A stretch of 64,000 nucleotides of DNA from Streptomyces sp. MNU76 (GTDB taxonomy: Bacteria; Actinomycetota; Actinomycetes; Streptomycetales; Streptomycetaceae), in NCBI RefSeq assembly GCF_020982545.1, contig NZ_JAJKLK010000021.1, forward strand, positions 372,001 to 436,000, written 5' to 3'. The position numbers and the translations under genes are program-made. The notes beneath the pieces are model-generated. The model saw only the letters and a program-made list of their open reading frames with translations. It ran no database searches and was not told where the DNA came from. Shown here piece by piece: positions 1 to 8,637 of this stretch. Numbering within the stretch: position 1 is the first letter of the stretch; the number at the start of each line of letters is the position of its first letter.

Positions 1-1020
1 ATGGCCGCCTGGAAGATCCTCCCGGCGATCGCCGCGGGCAACACGATCGTCCTGAAGCCCGCCGAGCTCACCCCGCTCACCTCGTTGCTCTTCGCGCAGG
101 CCGCCACGGACGCCGGCCTCCCCGACGGCGTGATCAACATCGTCACCGGCACCGGCAGGGAGGCCGGTGAGCACCTCGTCGGCCACCCCGATGTGGTCAT
201 GACCTCCTTCACCGGGTCCACGGCCGTCGGCAAGCGCGTCGCCGAGATCGCCACCGCCACCGTCAAGCGCATCCACCTGGAGCTCGGCGGCAAGGCCCCG
301 TTCGTGGTCTTCGACGACGCCGACCTGGAGGCCGCCGTCCACGGCGCGGTCGCGGGTTCCCTCATCAACACCGGCCAGGACTGCACGGCCGCCACGCGCG
401 CGTACGTGCAGCGGCCCCTCTACGAGGAGTTCGTCGCGCGGACGGCCGCCCTGATGGAGACCGTCCGGCTCGGCGACCCCTTCGCCCCGGGCACCGACCT
501 CGGCCCCCTGATCTCGCACGTCCAGCGCGACCGGGTCGCTGCCTTCGTCGAGCGGGCACGCGCGTACGCGCGCGTGGTCACCGGCGGTGAAGCGCCCGGG
601 GGAGAGCTGGAGAACGGCGCGTACTACCGGCCCACCCTGATCGCGGACGCCGCCCAGGACAGCGAGATCGTCCAGGCGGAGATCTTCGGCCCGGTGCTCG
701 TGGTCCTGCCCTTCGACAGCGACGACGAGGGCATCCGGCTCGCCAACGACACCCCGTACGGACTCGCCGCCTCCGCCTGGAGCCGGGACGTGTACCGCAC
801 GGGCCGCGCCACCCGCGAGATCAAGGCCGGGTGCGTGTGGGTCAACGACCACATCCCGATCATCAGCGAGATGCCGCACGGCGGCTACAAGGCGTCCGGC
901 TTCGGCAAGGACATGTCCGCGTACTCGTTCGAGGAGTACACCCAGATCAAGCACGTCATGTTCGACAATACGGCGACCGCCAGGAAGGACTGGCACCGCA
1001 CGATCTTCGGGGACCGCTAG
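1..1020 (+). CDS. Gamma-aminobutyraldehyde dehydrogenase-like aldehyde dehydrogenase, 5' truncated by window
   Basis: NAD-dependent aldehyde dehydrogenase. It probably oxidises 4-aminobutanal to GABA in putrescine breakdown. Only the last 339 codons are visible. The family is about 480-500 residues long, and the window's first base, although it begins an ATG, falls in the stretch AAWKILPAIAAGN that normally lies about 150 residues inside the protein. The catalytic glutamate is E94 of the fragment (LELGGK) and the catalytic cysteine is C128 (NTGQDC). The C-terminal substrate and oligomerisation segment with PHGGYKASGFGKDMS is intact. An 82-nt gap separates it from the polyamine-binding protein gene, so an operon with the transporter is likely. 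Polyamine substrate is inferred from neighbours (Pot importer, amine oxidase, gabT); the sequence alone fixes only the ALDH superfamily. Confidence 0.85.
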   Translation: MAAWKILPAIAAGNTIVLKPAELTPLTSLLFAQAATDAGLPDGVINIVTGTGREAGEHLVGHPDVVMTSFTGSTAVGKRVAEIATATVKRIHLELGGKAPFVVFDDADLEAAVHGAVAGSLINTGQDCTAATRAYVQRPLYEEFVARTAALMETVRLGDPFAPGTDLGPLISHVQRDRVAAFVERARAYARVVTGGEAPGGELENGAYYRPTLIADAAQDSEIVQAEIFGPVLVVLPFDSDDEGIRLANDTPYGLAASAWSRDVYRTGRATREIKAGCVWVNDHIPIISEMPHGGYKASGFGKDMSAYSFEEYTQIKHVMFDNTATARKDWHRTIFGDR

Positions 1021-1102
1021 TCAGCCCGGGGACCGGCCGCCCGACCCCGGCCGGTCCCCGCCCACCCTCCCGAAAGGGCACGTCCGAAAGGGCACCACGC
1101 GC

Positions 1103-2347
1103 ATGGAGCAGTACGAGCCCGACCGCCTCTCACCGGCCCAGGAGTCCGCCGTACGGCGCAGCCTCACCGGCGGCCGCGCCGCGCTCAGCCGCCGTTCGCT
1201 GCTGCGCGCCGGAACGGGCGGCGCACTCGCGGTCGGCGGGCTCGGGGCGCTGAGCGCCTGCGGCATCCCCGCGGCGAAGAGCACCTCGGGCGGCTCGTCC
1301 GAGGACCACTCGGCCAAGGAGAAGGAGGTCAACTTCTCCAACTGGACCGAGTACATGGACGTCGACGACAGCGGCAAGCGCCACCCCAGCCTGGACCAGT
1401 TCACCCGGCGCACCGGCATCAAGGTCAAGTACACCGAGGACATCAACGACAACGTCGAGTTCTTCGGCAAGATCAAGCCGCAGCTCGCCGCGGGCCAGGA
1501 CACCGGACGCGACCTCATCTGCGTCACCGACTGGCTCGCCGCCCGGCTGATCCGCTTCGGGTGGGTCCAGAAGCTGGACGCGTCCAACCTGCCGAACGCC
1601 TTCATGAACCTGTCCCAGCAGTTCCGCAGCCCGGACTGGGACCCGGGGCGGGCCTACTCCTACCCCTGGCAGGGGATCTCGACCGTCATCGCCTTCAACA
1701 AGAAGGCCCTGGACGGCGAGGAGGTGAGGTCCGTCTCCGACATGCTCGACAACCCCAAGTTGAAGGGTCGTATCGGCTTCCTCTCCGAGATGCGCGACAG
1801 CATCGGGATGACCCTGCTCGACATGGGCAAGGACCCGGCGACGTTCGGCGACGACGACTACGACGCGGCGATCGCCCGCCTGCAGAAGGCCGTCGACAAG
1901 GGCCAGATACGCCGCTTCACCGGCAACGACTACACCTCCGACCTGACCAAGGGCGACCTCGCGGCCTGTATCGCGTGGGCCGGTGACGTCGTCCAGCTCA
2001 GGGCCGACTCCCCGGACGTCGACTTCGTCATCCCCGACAGCGGCTACATGACCTCGACCGACAACCTGCTGATCCCGAACAGGGCCCGGCACAAGACCAA
2101 CGCCGAACGGCTCATCGACTACTACTACGAGCCGAAGCCCGCCGCCGAACTCGCGGCGTACATCAACTACGTGTGCCCCGTCGACGGAGTGAAGGCGGAG
2201 CTGGCCAAGATCGACCCGGACGCGGCGAACAACCCGCTGATCATTCCCGACGCGGCCATGGCGGCCAAGTCCCACGCCTTCCGCTCCCTCAGCAGTAAGG
2301 AAGAGACGGCGTACGAAGAGAAGTTCGCGAAGCTGACAGGGGCGTGA
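1103..2347 (+). CDS. potD: Polyamine ABC transporter substrate-binding lipoprotein (PotD/PotF type)
   Basis: Extracellular binding protein that captures spermidine or putrescine and delivers it to the PotBC channel. The 414-residue product begins with a cytoplasmic tail, then a twin-arginine motif at residues 30-31 (SRRSLLRAG), a short hydrophobic run and a lipobox ending at C53 (LSAC). It is therefore probably a Tat-exported lipoprotein. The rest is a typical periplasmic-binding fold of the PotD/PotF family, with NWTEYMD near residue 80 and PWQG near 190. A duplicated 12-bp unit CCGAAAGGGCAC (1070-1081 and 1084-1095) precedes the start and carries a possible ribosome-binding site in each copy. 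The stop overlaps the potA GTG. Exact polyamine preference cannot be read from sequence. Confidence 0.85.
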   Translation: MEQYEPDRLSPAQESAVRRSLTGGRAALSRRSLLRAGTGGALAVGGLGALSACGIPAAKSTSGGSSEDHSAKEKEVNFSNWTEYMDVDDSGKRHPSLDQFTRRTGIKVKYTEDINDNVEFFGKIKPQLAAGQDTGRDLICVTDWLAARLIRFGWVQKLDASNLPNAFMNLSQQFRSPDWDPGRAYSYPWQGISTVIAFNKKALDGEEVRSVSDMLDNPKLKGRIGFLSEMRDSIGMTLLDMGKDPATFGDDDYDAAIARLQKAVDKGQIRRFTGNDYTSDLTKGDLAACIAWAGDVVQLRADSPDVDFVIPDSGYMTSTDNLLIPNRARHKTNAERLIDYYYEPKPAAELAAYINYVCPVDGVKAELAKIDPDAANNPLIIPDAAMAAKSHAFRSLSSKEETAYEEKFAKLTGA

Positions 2348-3528
2348 CGAGGACGATGACCAGCAAGAAGAGCAGCAAGAACGCCGCGGACGACGGCAGC
2401 GGCGACGTCCGCCTCTCCGGCATCGGCAAGACCTACGGCTCCTTCACCGCCGTGCACCCGCTCGACCTGACCGTGCCGGAAGGTTCCTTCTTCGCCCTGC
2501 TCGGCGCCTCCGGCTGCGGCAAGACCACCACCCTGCGCATGATCGCGGGTCTGGAGGAACCTTCCTGCGGAAGCGTCCGACTCGGCGACCAGGACGTCAC
2601 GCACCTGCCCCCGTACAAGCGGCCGGTGAACACGGTCTTCCAGTCGTACGCCCTCTTCCCGCACCTCGACATCTTCGAGAACGTCGCCTTCGGTCTGCGC
2701 CGACGCGGCATCAAGAGCGTGAAGAAGCAGGTCGAGGAGATGCTGGACCTGGTCCAGCTCGGCGAGCAGGCCCGCAAGAAGCCGCACCAGCTCTCGGGCG
2801 GCCAGCAGCAGCGCGTCGCCGTCGCCCGCGCCCTCATCAACCACCCCAAGGTGCTCCTCCTCGACGAGCCCCTCGGCGCCCTCGACCTCAAACTGCGCCG
2901 CCAGATGCAGCTGGAGCTCAAACGCATCCAGACCGAGGTCGGCATCACGTTCATCCATGTCACGCACGACCAGGAGGAGGCCATGACCATGGCCGACACG
3001 GTCGCCGTGATGAACGGCGGCCGGGTCGAACAACTCGGCTCGCCCACCGACCTGTACGAGAACCCGCGGACCACCTTCGTCGCCAACTTCCTCGGCACCT
3101 CCAACCTCATCGAGGCCGAGGTCGACTCCCGCAGCGGCGACGACATAGTGCTGAAGGCCGGCGACGGCAAGCTGATCCTGCCCGACGCCCGATGTTCGGC
3201 GCCCGCGACCACCGGCGGCAAGGTCCTCGTCGGCGTACGCCCCGAGAAGATCACCCTCACCCACGCGGACGACGCGGGGGAGATCCCGGTCGGCCGCAAC
3301 CGCATCACCGGGAAGATCGCCGCGACCAGCTTCATCGGCGTCTCCACGCAGTACGTGATCGACAGCTCGGTCTGCCCCGAGTTCGAGGTCTACGTCCAGA
3401 ACATCGACCGCGACACCCGGCTCGTCCCCGGCGCCGAGGTCGTCCTGCACTGGAGCCCCGCGCACACGTTCGGCCTGGACGCCGCCCAGGACATCGACGC
3501 GGGTGTGGACGAGGGGGTGGCCGTCTGA
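2344..3528 (+). CDS. potA: Polyamine ABC transporter ATP-binding protein
   Basis: Cytoplasmic ATPase that powers polyamine import. The 394-residue protein has a Walker A motif at about 54-62 (GASGCGKTT), the ABC signature LSGGQQQ at 150-156, Walker B LLLDEP at 171-176, and an H-loop in the HVTHDQEEAM stretch. It ends in a TOBE-like C-terminal regulatory domain (VRPEKITL), as PotA/MalK-type subunits do. The GTG start overlaps the potD stop (GTGA), indicating translational coupling. An ATG four codons downstream is an alternative start. The stop codon overlaps the potB ATG. Confidence 0.9.
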   Translation: MTRTMTSKKSSKNAADDGSGDVRLSGIGKTYGSFTAVHPLDLTVPEGSFFALLGASGCGKTTTLRMIAGLEEPSCGSVRLGDQDVTHLPPYKRPVNTVFQSYALFPHLDIFENVAFGLRRRGIKSVKKQVEEMLDLVQLGEQARKKPHQLSGGQQQRVAVARALINHPKVLLLDEPLGALDLKLRRQMQLELKRIQTEVGITFIHVTHDQEEAMTMADTVAVMNGGRVEQLGSPTDLYENPRTTFVANFLGTSNLIEAEVDSRSGDDIVLKAGDGKLILPDARCSAPATTGGKVLVGVRPEKITLTHADDAGEIPVGRNRITGKIAATSFIGVSTQYVIDSSVCPEFEVYVQNIDRDTRLVPGAEVVLHWSPAHTFGLDAAQDIDAGVDEGVAV

Positions 3529-4469
3529 TGTCGACCGGAACCCTCGCCGAAGCCGAGGCACCTCCACCCCTCGCCCCGGTCCCGGCCACCGGGAAACCGC
3601 CCCGCAAGAGGGGCCGCTGGACGCCTTACCTGCTGCTCGCGCCCGGTCTGATCTGGCTGCTGGTCTTCTTCGCGATGCCGATGGTCTACCAGGCCTCCAC
3701 GTCCGTGCAGACGGGCTCGCTGGAGGAGGGCTACCAGGTCACCTGGCACGTCGCGACCTACTGGGACGCGCTGAGCGAGTACTACCCGCAGTTCCTGCGC
3801 TCGGTGCTCTACGCGGGCTCGGCGACAATCCTGTGCCTGCTCCTCGGCTATCCGCTGGCCTATCTGATCGCCTTCCGGGCCGGTCGCTGGCGCAATCTGA
3901 TCCTGATCCTGGTGATCGCCCCCTTCTTCACCAGCTTCCTGATCCGCACCCTCGCCTGGAAGACGATCCTCTCGGACGGCGGCCCGGTCGTCGGCGCCCT
4001 CAACACGCTGCACGTCCTGGACGTCACCAGCTGGCTCGGCCTCACCGCCGGGGACCGGGTGCTGGCCACCCCGCTCGCCGTGGTCTGCGGCCTCACGTAC
4101 AACTTCCTGCCGTTCATGATCCTGCCGCTCTACACCTCCCTCGAACGCATCGACGGACGGCTGCACGAGGCGGCCGGTGACCTGTACGCCCGACCGTTCA
4201 CCACGTTCCGCAGGGTCACCTTCCCGCTCTCCATGCCGGGCGTCGTCTCCGGCACCCTGCTGACCTTCATCCCGGCCAGCGGCGACTACGTGAACGCCGA
4301 ACTCCTCGGCTCCACCAACACCCAGATGATCGGCAACGTCATCCAGAGCCAGTTCCTGCGGATCCTCGACTATCCGACGGCGGCGGCGCTCTCCTTCCTT
4401 CTCATGGCCGCGATCCTCCTCATGGTCACGGTCTACATCCGAAAGTCCGGGACGGAGGACCTGGTTTAA
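3528..4469 (+). CDS. potB: Polyamine ABC transporter permease, PotB type
   Basis: Inner-membrane channel subunit of the polyamine importer, 313 residues. The ATG at 3528 overlaps the potA stop (ATGA), which fixes the start even though the frame stays open further upstream. A proline-rich cytoplasmic N-terminus of about 30 residues is followed by six predicted membrane segments (for example LLLAPGLIWLLVFFAMP). The permease EAA-loop signature that docks on PotA is visible as EAAGDLYARPFTTFRRVTFP. Length and order match PotB/PotH proteins. Confidence 0.9.
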   Translation: MSTGTLAEAEAPPPLAPVPATGKPPRKRGRWTPYLLLAPGLIWLLVFFAMPMVYQASTSVQTGSLEEGYQVTWHVATYWDALSEYYPQFLRSVLYAGSATILCLLLGYPLAYLIAFRAGRWRNLILILVIAPFFTSFLIRTLAWKTILSDGGPVVGALNTLHVLDVTSWLGLTAGDRVLATPLAVVCGLTYNFLPFMILPLYTSLERIDGRLHEAAGDLYARPFTTFRRVTFPLSMPGVVSGTLLTFIPASGDYVNAELLGSTNTQMIGNVIQSQFLRILDYPTAAALSFLLMAAILLMVTVYIRKSGTEDLV

Positions 4470-5270
4470 ATGGCCTTCGTCAATTGGCTCAAGCGCCGAC
4501 TCGTCGTCATCGCGGGACTGCTGACGCTCGGATATCTCCTGCTGCCGAACATCGTCGTCACGGTCTTCTCCTTCAACCAGCCGAAAGGCCGCTTCAACTA
4601 CGAGTGGCAGGAATTCTCCACCGCCGCCTGGACCGACCCGTGCGGGGTGGCCGACCTGTGCGGCTCGCTCTCGCTCAGCCTCCAACTCGCCGCCTGGGCG
4701 ACGCTCGGAGCGACCGCCCTGGGCACGATGATCGCCTTCGCGCTGGTGCGGTACCGCTTCCGCGCGCGCGGCGCCGTCAACTCGCTGATCTTCCTGCCGA
4801 TGGCGATGCCCGAGGTCGTGATGGCCGCCTCGCTGCTCACCCTGTTCCTCAATCTGGGTGCTCAGCTGGGATTCTGGACGATCCTCATCGCCCACATCAT
4901 GTTCTGCCTCAGCTTCGTCGTGGTCGCCGTCAAGGCACGGGTGATGTCGATGGACCCGAGGCTGGAGGAGGCCGCGCGCGACCTCTACGCCGGGCCTGTC
5001 CAGACCTTCGTCCGGGTCACCCTGCCGATCGCCGCACCCGGTATCGCGGCGGGCGCGTTGCTCGCCTTCGCGCTCTCCTTCGACGATTTCATCATCACCA
5101 ATTTCAACGCGGGATCGACCGTCACCTTCCCCATGTTCGTCTGGGGTTCGGCGCAACGCGGCACACCCGTCCAGATCAATGTCGTCGGTACGGCCATGTT
5201 CCTGGTCGCCGTACTGTTCGTCGTGGCCGGAATGGCCATCGGAAATCGCAGAAAGCGGCAGAAGGCATGA
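4470..5270 (+). CDS. potC: Polyamine ABC transporter permease, PotC type
   Basis: Second membrane channel subunit, 266 residues, starting on the base after the potB TAA. Six hydrophobic segments are visible, beginning with VVIAGLLTLGYLLLPNIVV. The EAA loop reads EEAARDLYAGPVQTFVRVTLP and is followed by the PotC-typical SFDDFIITNF segment. It completes a potD-potA-potB-potC importer in one transcription unit. The amine oxidase gene follows 38 nt later and is probably cotranscribed. Confidence 0.9.
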   Translation: MAFVNWLKRRLVVIAGLLTLGYLLLPNIVVTVFSFNQPKGRFNYEWQEFSTAAWTDPCGVADLCGSLSLSLQLAAWATLGATALGTMIAFALVRYRFRARGAVNSLIFLPMAMPEVVMAASLLTLFLNLGAQLGFWTILIAHIMFCLSFVVVAVKARVMSMDPRLEEAARDLYAGPVQTFVRVTLPIAAPGIAAGALLAFALSFDDFIITNFNAGSTVTFPMFVWGSAQRGTPVQINVVGTAMFLVAVLFVVAGMAIGNRRKRQKA

Positions 5271-5308
5271 CGCCGCTCGTTTCGATGACCCTGTAGGGAG
5301 TTGAAATC

Positions 5309-6727
5309 ATGGCCCCGAGCGCCATGAACCGTTGGACAAAGTCCCTCTCCGACGCACAGCCGGTCCCGTTCTGGCTCGAAGACCCCGGCAAGCCCCGCCC
5401 CGAGCCCGCGCTCACCGGCGCCGAGACCTGCGACCTGCTGGTCGTCGGCGGCGGCTACAGCGGACTGTGGACCGCGCTGAACGCCAAGGAGCGCGACCCC
5501 GGACGGGACGTCGTCCTGCTGGAAGGCCGCGAGGTGGGCTGGGCCGCCTCCGGCCGCAACGGCGGCTTCTGCGCCGCCTCCCTCACCCACGGCCTGGCCA
5601 ACGGCCTCGCCCGCTGGCCCGACGAGATCCACAAGCTGGAGGAACTGGGCGCCCGCAACCTCGACGAGATCGAGGCGGCGGTCGCCCGCCACGGCCTGGA
5701 CTGCGACTTCGAACGCACCGGCGAGATCGACGTCGCCACCGAGACGTACCAGGCCTGGGAGCTGCGCGACTGGTACGACGAGATCGCCCGCAAGGGCCTC
5801 GCCGACGGCATCGAGTTCCTGGACGCCGACGCCGTGCGCGACCAGGTCGCCTCACCCACCTTCGAGGCGGGCCTGCACGACCGCCGGGGCGTGGCCATGC
5901 TGCACCCCGCCAAGCTCGCCTGGGGCCTCAAGCGGGCCTGCCTGAACCTCGGAGTCCGGGTCTACGAGCACACGCCCGCGCTGAACCTGAAGGCGTACGG
6001 CGCCGGCATGGCCGTCCGCACCCCCTACGGCCAGGTCCGTACCCGGCAGGTGGCGCTCGGCACCAACATCTTCCCCAGCCTGGTCAAGCGCGTCCGCGCG
6101 TACACCGTCCCCGTCTACGACTACGCCCTGATGACCGAGCCGCTCACCGCCGACCAACTGGCGTCGATCGGCTGGAAGAACCGGCAGGGGCTCGGGGACT
6201 CGGCCAACCAGTTCCACTACTTCCGGCTCAGCGCCGACAACCGGATCCTCTGGGGCGGCTACGACGCGGTCTACCAGTACGGTGGCCGGGTGCGCGCCGA
6301 GTACGACGACCGGCCGGAGACGTACGCCAAGCTGGCCGGCCACTTCTTCACCTGCTTCCCGCAGCTGGAGGGCGTCCGCTTCACCCACGCCTGGGGCGGG
6401 GCCATCGACACCTGCTCCCGCTTCTCCGCGTTCTACGGCACCGCCCACCAGGGCAGAGTCGCCTACGCGGCCGGCTACACCGGGCTCGGCGTGGGGGCCA
6501 CCAGGTTCGGCGCGGACGTCATGCTGGACCTCCTCGCGGGGGAGCGCACGGAGCGCACCGAGCTGGAGATGGTGCGCAAGAAGCCGCTGCCCTTCCCGCC
6601 GGAGCCGTTCGCCTGGACCGGTATCGCCCTCACCAAGTGGTCGCTGGCCCGCGCCGACTCCCACGCGGGCCGCCGCAACCTGTGGCTGAAGGCCATGGAC
6701 CGGCTCGGGCTGGGCTTCGACAGCTGA
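5309..6727 (+). CDS. FAD-dependent amine oxidoreductase (DAO family, PuuB-like)
   Basis: Flavoprotein of the D-amino-acid-oxidase superfamily, 472 residues. It probably oxidises putrescine or gamma-glutamylputrescine to the aldehyde that the upstream dehydrogenase would consume. The N-terminal FAD-binding Rossmann motif VVGGGYSGLW is at residues 45-54, followed by the acidic end of the second strand (LLEGREVGWAASGRNGG). The C-terminal YAAGYTGLGVGATRFGAD stretch is the usual second FAD contact. The start is the ATG at 5309 behind GGGAG. A ligase such as GlnA3/PuuA is not in this window, so direct oxidation versus the gamma-glutamyl route cannot be decided. Confidence 0.8.
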   Translation: MAPSAMNRWTKSLSDAQPVPFWLEDPGKPRPEPALTGAETCDLLVVGGGYSGLWTALNAKERDPGRDVVLLEGREVGWAASGRNGGFCAASLTHGLANGLARWPDEIHKLEELGARNLDEIEAAVARHGLDCDFERTGEIDVATETYQAWELRDWYDEIARKGLADGIEFLDADAVRDQVASPTFEAGLHDRRGVAMLHPAKLAWGLKRACLNLGVRVYEHTPALNLKAYGAGMAVRTPYGQVRTRQVALGTNIFPSLVKRVRAYTVPVYDYALMTEPLTADQLASIGWKNRQGLGDSANQFHYFRLSADNRILWGGYDAVYQYGGRVRAEYDDRPETYAKLAGHFFTCFPQLEGVRFTHAWGGAIDTCSRFSAFYGTAHQGRVAYAAGYTGLGVGATRFGADVMLDLLAGERTERTELEMVRKKPLPFPPEPFAWTGIALTKWSLARADSHAGRRNLWLKAMDRLGLGFDS

Positions 6728-6928
6728 GGCAGCGGGCACCCGGAACCCGTGGTCGAGAGGGCGTGCGGGCGCACTCGTGATCGACAGGCGTGCGCCCTGC
6801 CCGACCGTCTTACGCCATTCACCACCAAGAAATCGCCAGAACCCGCGTAATGCCCGGCCGGAACCTCTGTCTGTGCTCCTGACGCGAAACCGCGTCCGCA
6901 GGAGCTCTAGGAGAGGAAGGTCCCTGTC

Positions 6929-7381
6929 ATGACTGGGGCCAAGACGGCGGTCGAGTGGCTGGCATCCGTGTCACCGGATCCCGAGGCCTGTCGCTGGGAG
7001 TGGGAGCGCAACCCCCTGGGGGTCGCCCTGCTTCCGGCCGGCAGGGCCTGGGACGTGCTGATCCTGCCGGGTGAACTCGGCTATCCCACGCTCGATGTCC
7101 TGACCCGCATCATCGATCAAACCGGGCCCGTGCTCGCCGACTTCGGCGACGACCGCATGGGGTTCTTCGTACCACCGGGCACGGCGTCCCGGTGGCTGGG
7201 CACGGGGGTGCGCAGCGCGGGCGGCGGCACCTGGATCGTGGTGCCGTACCCGGGCCGGCAGACCGGCGGCGTCCGCTGGCTGGTCCCACCGGACGGCAGC
7301 GGCACCCTCATCGACCCGGCTCTCCTCGAACTGGCCATGCACGAGGCGGCGGCGAGCCTGGCGAGGGACGAAGACCGGTAG
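6929..7381 (+). CDS. Small hypothetical protein, resembles primase/polymerase-like family
   Basis: Unrecognised 150-residue soluble protein with a good ribosome-binding site (AGGAGAGGAAGG) before the ATG. Visible pattern: an RWEWERNPLGVALLP opening, WDVLILPGELG, a central TGPVLADFGDDRMGFFVPPGTA block, then GGGTWIVVPYPG. The order and spacing parallel the protein at 61465-62118 (ENDLGWATVPG, RFDVLDVPMEAG, RGGRMLLLVAAGSAEEV, LTAVGTGGHMVAP). The two are probably paralogues of a family that I recall being annotated in Streptomyces as bifunctional primase/polymerase-like. No catalytic acidic triad can be pointed to. The preceding 200 nt (6728-6928) hold no other gene. Confidence 0.6.
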   Translation: MTGAKTAVEWLASVSPDPEACRWEWERNPLGVALLPAGRAWDVLILPGELGYPTLDVLTRIIDQTGPVLADFGDDRMGFFVPPGTASRWLGTGVRSAGGGTWIVVPYPGRQTGGVRWLVPPDGSGTLIDPALLELAMHEAAASLARDEDR

Positions 7382-7484
7382 CCGGGGCCGACCGCCCCGT
7401 GTCGTGACGAGCGGCCGTCCCCCGGCCGCAACCCGCTCTCGTCGGCCGCCCGTGCGGCCGACGCGAAAGCGGACACCGAACAGA

Positions 7485-7549
7485 TGTCGAACGGACGTCG
7501 AAATGACCCACGAGTGTCGAGTCGATCCGACCCACACGTGTCGAACGGA
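7485..7549. repeat. Short imperfect direct repeats in convergent gap
   Basis: The gap between two convergent genes holds the 16-mer GACCCACGAGTGTCGA (7505-7520), repeated 24 bp on as GACCCACACGTGTCGA (7529-7544). An 11-mer, TGTCGAACGGA, occurs at 7485-7495 and 7539-7549. The array is too short to be an iteron origin and no replication gene is near. Function unknown. Confidence 0.5.
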
Positions 7550-7558
7550 GCGCGCACG

Positions 7559-8248
7559 TCACCCGGGACGGCGCCGCACCCCGAACCACAGCGAGGAGAG
7601 CAGCAGCGCGCACACGCACCAGCTCGCCACCACGTCGAGCGGCCAGTGGTAGCCCTGCCGGACCAGCCCGAAGCCGACCCCGATGTTCACGACGACCGCG
7701 ACGGCGACGGCCGCGCGGCGCGCGAGGGTGCCACGCAGCCAGGGCCACAGCAGCAGGACGGCGGAGCCGTACGCGACCGAGGCGGTCGCGGTGTGGCCGG
7801 AGGGGTAGAAACCCGTCCCAGGGCCCATGATCGGCGGGCCGGACCGGGCGATGAGTTCCTTCAGCGGGACGACCCACAGGGGTACGGCGGCCATCAGGAG
7901 GGCCGCGGCGGCGGACGGCCGCCACCAGTGGTCCCGACCGGTGACACGCGCCCGCCACGCGACGAACAGGAGCACCAGGGCGAGGGCCGGGACGGCGACC
8001 GTGATGTTGCCGAGGTCGGCGAGGAACTGCGTGGGGGCGCCCCGGTGGACGAGCGAGTCGCTGAGGCGTTCGTCCAGGCGGGCCAGCGGGCCGCGCGCGA
8101 GGACCTGCCAGGTGATCAGCGCGAAGAGAAGGGCCGGGGCGCCGCCGAGAAGGAGGAGGCGGGCGGCGCTGCGGCCCGAGGGGGTGGTCGGCCGTCCTCG
8201 AACAGGGGGGGTGGTTCGAGGACGGCCGTCCGGATCGGTGTGCCGCAC
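7559..8248 (-). CDS. PAP2-family membrane phosphatase
   Basis: Membrane-bound phosphatidic acid phosphatase type 2 superfamily protein of about 229 residues. The three phosphatase motifs are visible: KELIARSGPP, FYPSGHTATAS and YHWPLDVVASW, with several hydrophobic membrane segments between them. It would dephosphorylate a lipid phosphate such as phosphatidate or undecaprenyl pyrophosphate. The start is uncertain. The frame is open to an ATG at 8404, but codons between 8249 and 8404 lack the usual GC-rich third positions, so the GTG at 8248 is preferred. The first codons overlap a strong inverted repeat (8189-8228). It is downstream of gabT on the same strand with a 390-nt gap. Confidence 0.75.
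   Translation of the reverse strand: MRHTDPDGRPRTTPPVRGRPTTPSGRSAARLLLLGGAPALLFALITWQVLARGPLARLDERLSDSLVHRGAPTQFLADLGNITVAVPALALVLLFVAWRARVTGRDHWWRPSAAAALLMAAVPLWVVPLKELIARSGPPIMGPGTGFYPSGHTATASVAYGSAVLLLWPWLRGTLARRAAVAVAVVVNIGVGFGLVRQGYHWPLDVVASWCVCALLLSSLWFGVRRRPG
8189..8228. repeat. Perfect 15-bp inverted repeat (stem-loop)
   Basis: Two 15-base arms, 8189-8203 (core GGCCGTCCTCGAAC) and 8214-8228 (GTTCGAGGACGGCC), flank a 10-base loop rich in G. It overlaps the first codons proposed for the PAP2 phosphatase gene, which suggests either a leader or attenuator hairpin or a wrong start for that gene. Confidence 0.6.
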
Positions 8249-8637
8249 GCCCCGGGGGGTTTGGGGCGGGCGGCCATCCGATCGGTGAGGAGATCCGGAG
8301 CCGGAAGCTCCGAGTGTGTGCGCGAGGGCACGACCAGGGCGAAGCTGGGGAGGCCCCGACCCGGTGTCACCCACAGTCCCCTGTGGGCGGGGTGTATCTC
8401 TCATCTGCGTCCGAACCTACGGCAGCGAGCGCGGCGAGGACAGGTGGAATCGCGACCCGACATGCACCTTGCACACCTTCTTCACGCCCTCTGACGCTTG
8501 TCCGCAGGGACCGGAATCCGGGCTCGGATTCCGGTTCCGGGAAGCGTGGGACGTCGGGGACGGATGGGGGATTCCGTATGCGAGCGCCGTGCGGAGAACG
8601 GGCTCCCGCGCAGGTGTCCGGCCCTCTCTGACGTGTG

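Noticed and set aside
7485..7549. Possible iteron-type origin
   Set aside because: Only two or three imperfect units, no replication gene nearby, and a chromosomal core setting.
7404..8494. Plus-strand frames opposite the PAP2 phosphatase
   Set aside because: Antisense to clear phosphatase motifs with no recognisable protein features.
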